Notes under the pieces: generated by a model
What the model saw: the letters and a program-made list of their open reading frames with translations, nothing else
Database searches by the model: none
What the model was told of the DNA's origin: nothing
Translations under genes and position numbers: made by a program
Shown: positions 52,901 through 53,790 of the stretch, piece by piece
Layout of the letters: each line of letters begins with the position of its first letter
Position numbering within the stretch: the stretch's first letter is position 1
Assembly (NCBI GenBank): GCA_018398765.1
Contig: JAHBMJ010003011.1
Location: 40,706 to 94,495, forward strand
Direction: 5' to 3'
From: Chromera velia
Taxonomy: Eukaryota > Sar > Chromeraceae
DNA length: 53,790 nucleotides

Positions 52901-53402
52901 TTTGATCAGGTGTCCATGTCCACACTTGGAAGACTGGTCAGTCAACACTTGCTTCTGCTGCTCTCCTTTTCATTTTCGTCGTTTCTTTTCCATTCTCCCC
53001 ACTTGCGGCTTGGTTCCCTGAACTGTTTTGATGAAAGATGTGTGCCTGGTTTTATGCGAGTTCTTGTTTGGGCGCCTGAACTGTTTGGATGCAACGTGGG
53101 TGCCTGGTTTTGTGTGAGGTTTTGTTTGGGTCTGCGGCTGTCCGCTCACCTCCGTTGCTCTCGTTGAGAGTGCGGGAAGCTCATTATTTGATCGTGTTTT
53201 TGAACGCAGATATGAAGGTTTGTCAAATGTTTATGTTTGCCTATTCCGTTTGAAGAAGAGTAAAGTCCCTTGTTTGTTTGTGCCCGTGCAGGTGATGAAA
53301 GCTTGGCCAGACAATGCACACTGGAAGACGGCAGCCCAAGAGGACAGCAACAGAGCAGAGAGGGCAAAGAAGGGACGCCTCGCGGCAGACTGTAGGATTT
53401 AA
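49951..53402 (+). CDS. Leucine-rich-repeat (RNase-inhibitor-like) protein with an in-frame TAG
   Basis: A long open frame from the ATG at 49951 (alternative ATG 50044) to a TAG at 52174-52176 gives 741 residues. RI-type LRRs are clear in the C-terminal third: LEVLDLSLNEITDAGF, LRNLDLGHNRISDGGM, LSRLDLFGNRISDQGF. The N-terminal two thirds look like degenerate LRRs. The repeat does not end at the TAG. The next codons (LGTGVGERGVEALRTAV) complete the last LRR, and an in-frame GTACCT donor after 52239 joins in phase 0 to an exon at 53292-53402 that ends in TAA (MKAWPDNAHWKTAAQ, then a basic tail). Read through, the protein would be 799 residues. The TAG sits where the repeat consensus has Leu, so TTG to TAG is one base away. 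Readthrough, a nonsense allele and a base-call error are all possible. LRR proteins bind other proteins; the partner is unknown. Confidence 0.83.
52240..53291. other. Putative last intron of the LRR gene
   Basis: 1052 bp between a GTACCT donor and a GTGCAG acceptor. It contains an imperfect tandem repeat of about 58 bp at about 53008-53130 (units sharing CTGAACTGTTT, GTGCCTGGTTTT and TTGTTTGGG) and a poly-T run near 52828. ORFs inside (for example 52416-52616) show no domain. Confidence 0.5.
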
Positions 53403-53790
53403 TATTCACGTCAAGAGAGAGACACACAGACGGTGATTTCATCACACGATTTCTTTTTTTTTTTAGAGACACAGACGATGAAGTCATGATTGACTCATTA
53501 AACGAGAAACGACCGTTCCAATTCGGTTTCTCTTCTCCTTCCCCTTCTTCCTCACCGCTGCCTCGCCCTCACTGAATCCAAGGTAGCCAGCTTCTGCCGC
53601 AAACGGAGGCTCAGCGCAGACGTAATGTTCCAGAAGCATGCTGCTCCTGTTTTTTTGCTTGTCGATGCGCACTTCTTTTCTCTCTTTCCATTTGGTAAGG
53701 GGCGCATGCCGAGCGAATTGATTTTTAAAGCGCGTAAGTCCCCATTCGGATCCTTAAATACTGCGCGCGCCATCATTGTTTCGGCTCGCT
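53403..53790. other. Window end: 3' flank, no supported gene
   Basis: Two overlapping (-) frames reach toward the window edge (53484-53672 and 53552-53776). Neither has a recognisable domain, and one lacks an ATG at its 5' end. A gene entering from the right cannot be excluded. Confidence 0.35.

Noticed and set aside
53484-53776. Possible gene on the (-) strand at the right edge
   Set aside because: Two competing frames, no domain, and start or splice context missing because of the window edge. Left unannotated.

Overview
The window is nuclear DNA of an intron-rich eukaryote, not a prokaryote. Nearly every gene could be assembled by joining exons across GT..AG introns with consistent codon phase. 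The introns are roughly 90-1100 bp and are packed with simple repeats. The gene content (calpain with two C2L domains, poly(ADP-ribose) polymerase with GRF-like zinc fingers, SK-type potassium channel, CFAP97-like flagellar protein, carnitine-pathway dioxygenase) and the recurring TGCATGCA elements fit an alveolate protist. A chromerid alga such as Chromera velia is my best guess, but that is inference only. There are two assembly gaps (7320-7633 and 18199-18556) and one isolated N at 48003.

Layout, left to right: (+) zincin-type metallopeptidase with an N-terminal Cys-rich domain, 769-4029; (-) secreted Kazal-domain protein punctuated by RRLxE-type sites, 6412-8466; (-) 20-exon calpain, 10372-20346; (+) PARP, 20869-26279, head to head with the calpain; (-) four-helix membrane protein, 27467-28132, head to head with (+) an intronless multi-pass membrane protein, 28974-30494; (-) CFAP97-like protein, 32312-35231; (-) SK-type K+ channel, 36381-40040, head to head with (+) a gamma-butyrobetaine/trimethyllysine dioxygenase, 41210-44087; a weak orphan ORF in an AT-rich island, 45293-45670; (-) secreted beta-rich protein, 47405-49417, head to head with (+) a leucine-rich-repeat protein, 49951-53402, whose frame holds one in-frame TAG.

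The genes do not form a pathway and I see no operon logic. They are unrelated single-copy-looking genes. Four pairs are divergent, and several of the shared 5' regions carry a GC/CpG-rich patch and GCATGC palindromes. Between the genes lie AT-rich islands (about 4620-5900, 9000-10200, 26600-27460, 31240-32240, 35750-36200, 44750-46300) that hold repeats, including a near-perfect 460-bp inverted repeat at 9390-9849.

All exon coordinates come from reading splice sites and codon phase by eye. They are consistent by length arithmetic but not supported by transcript data.
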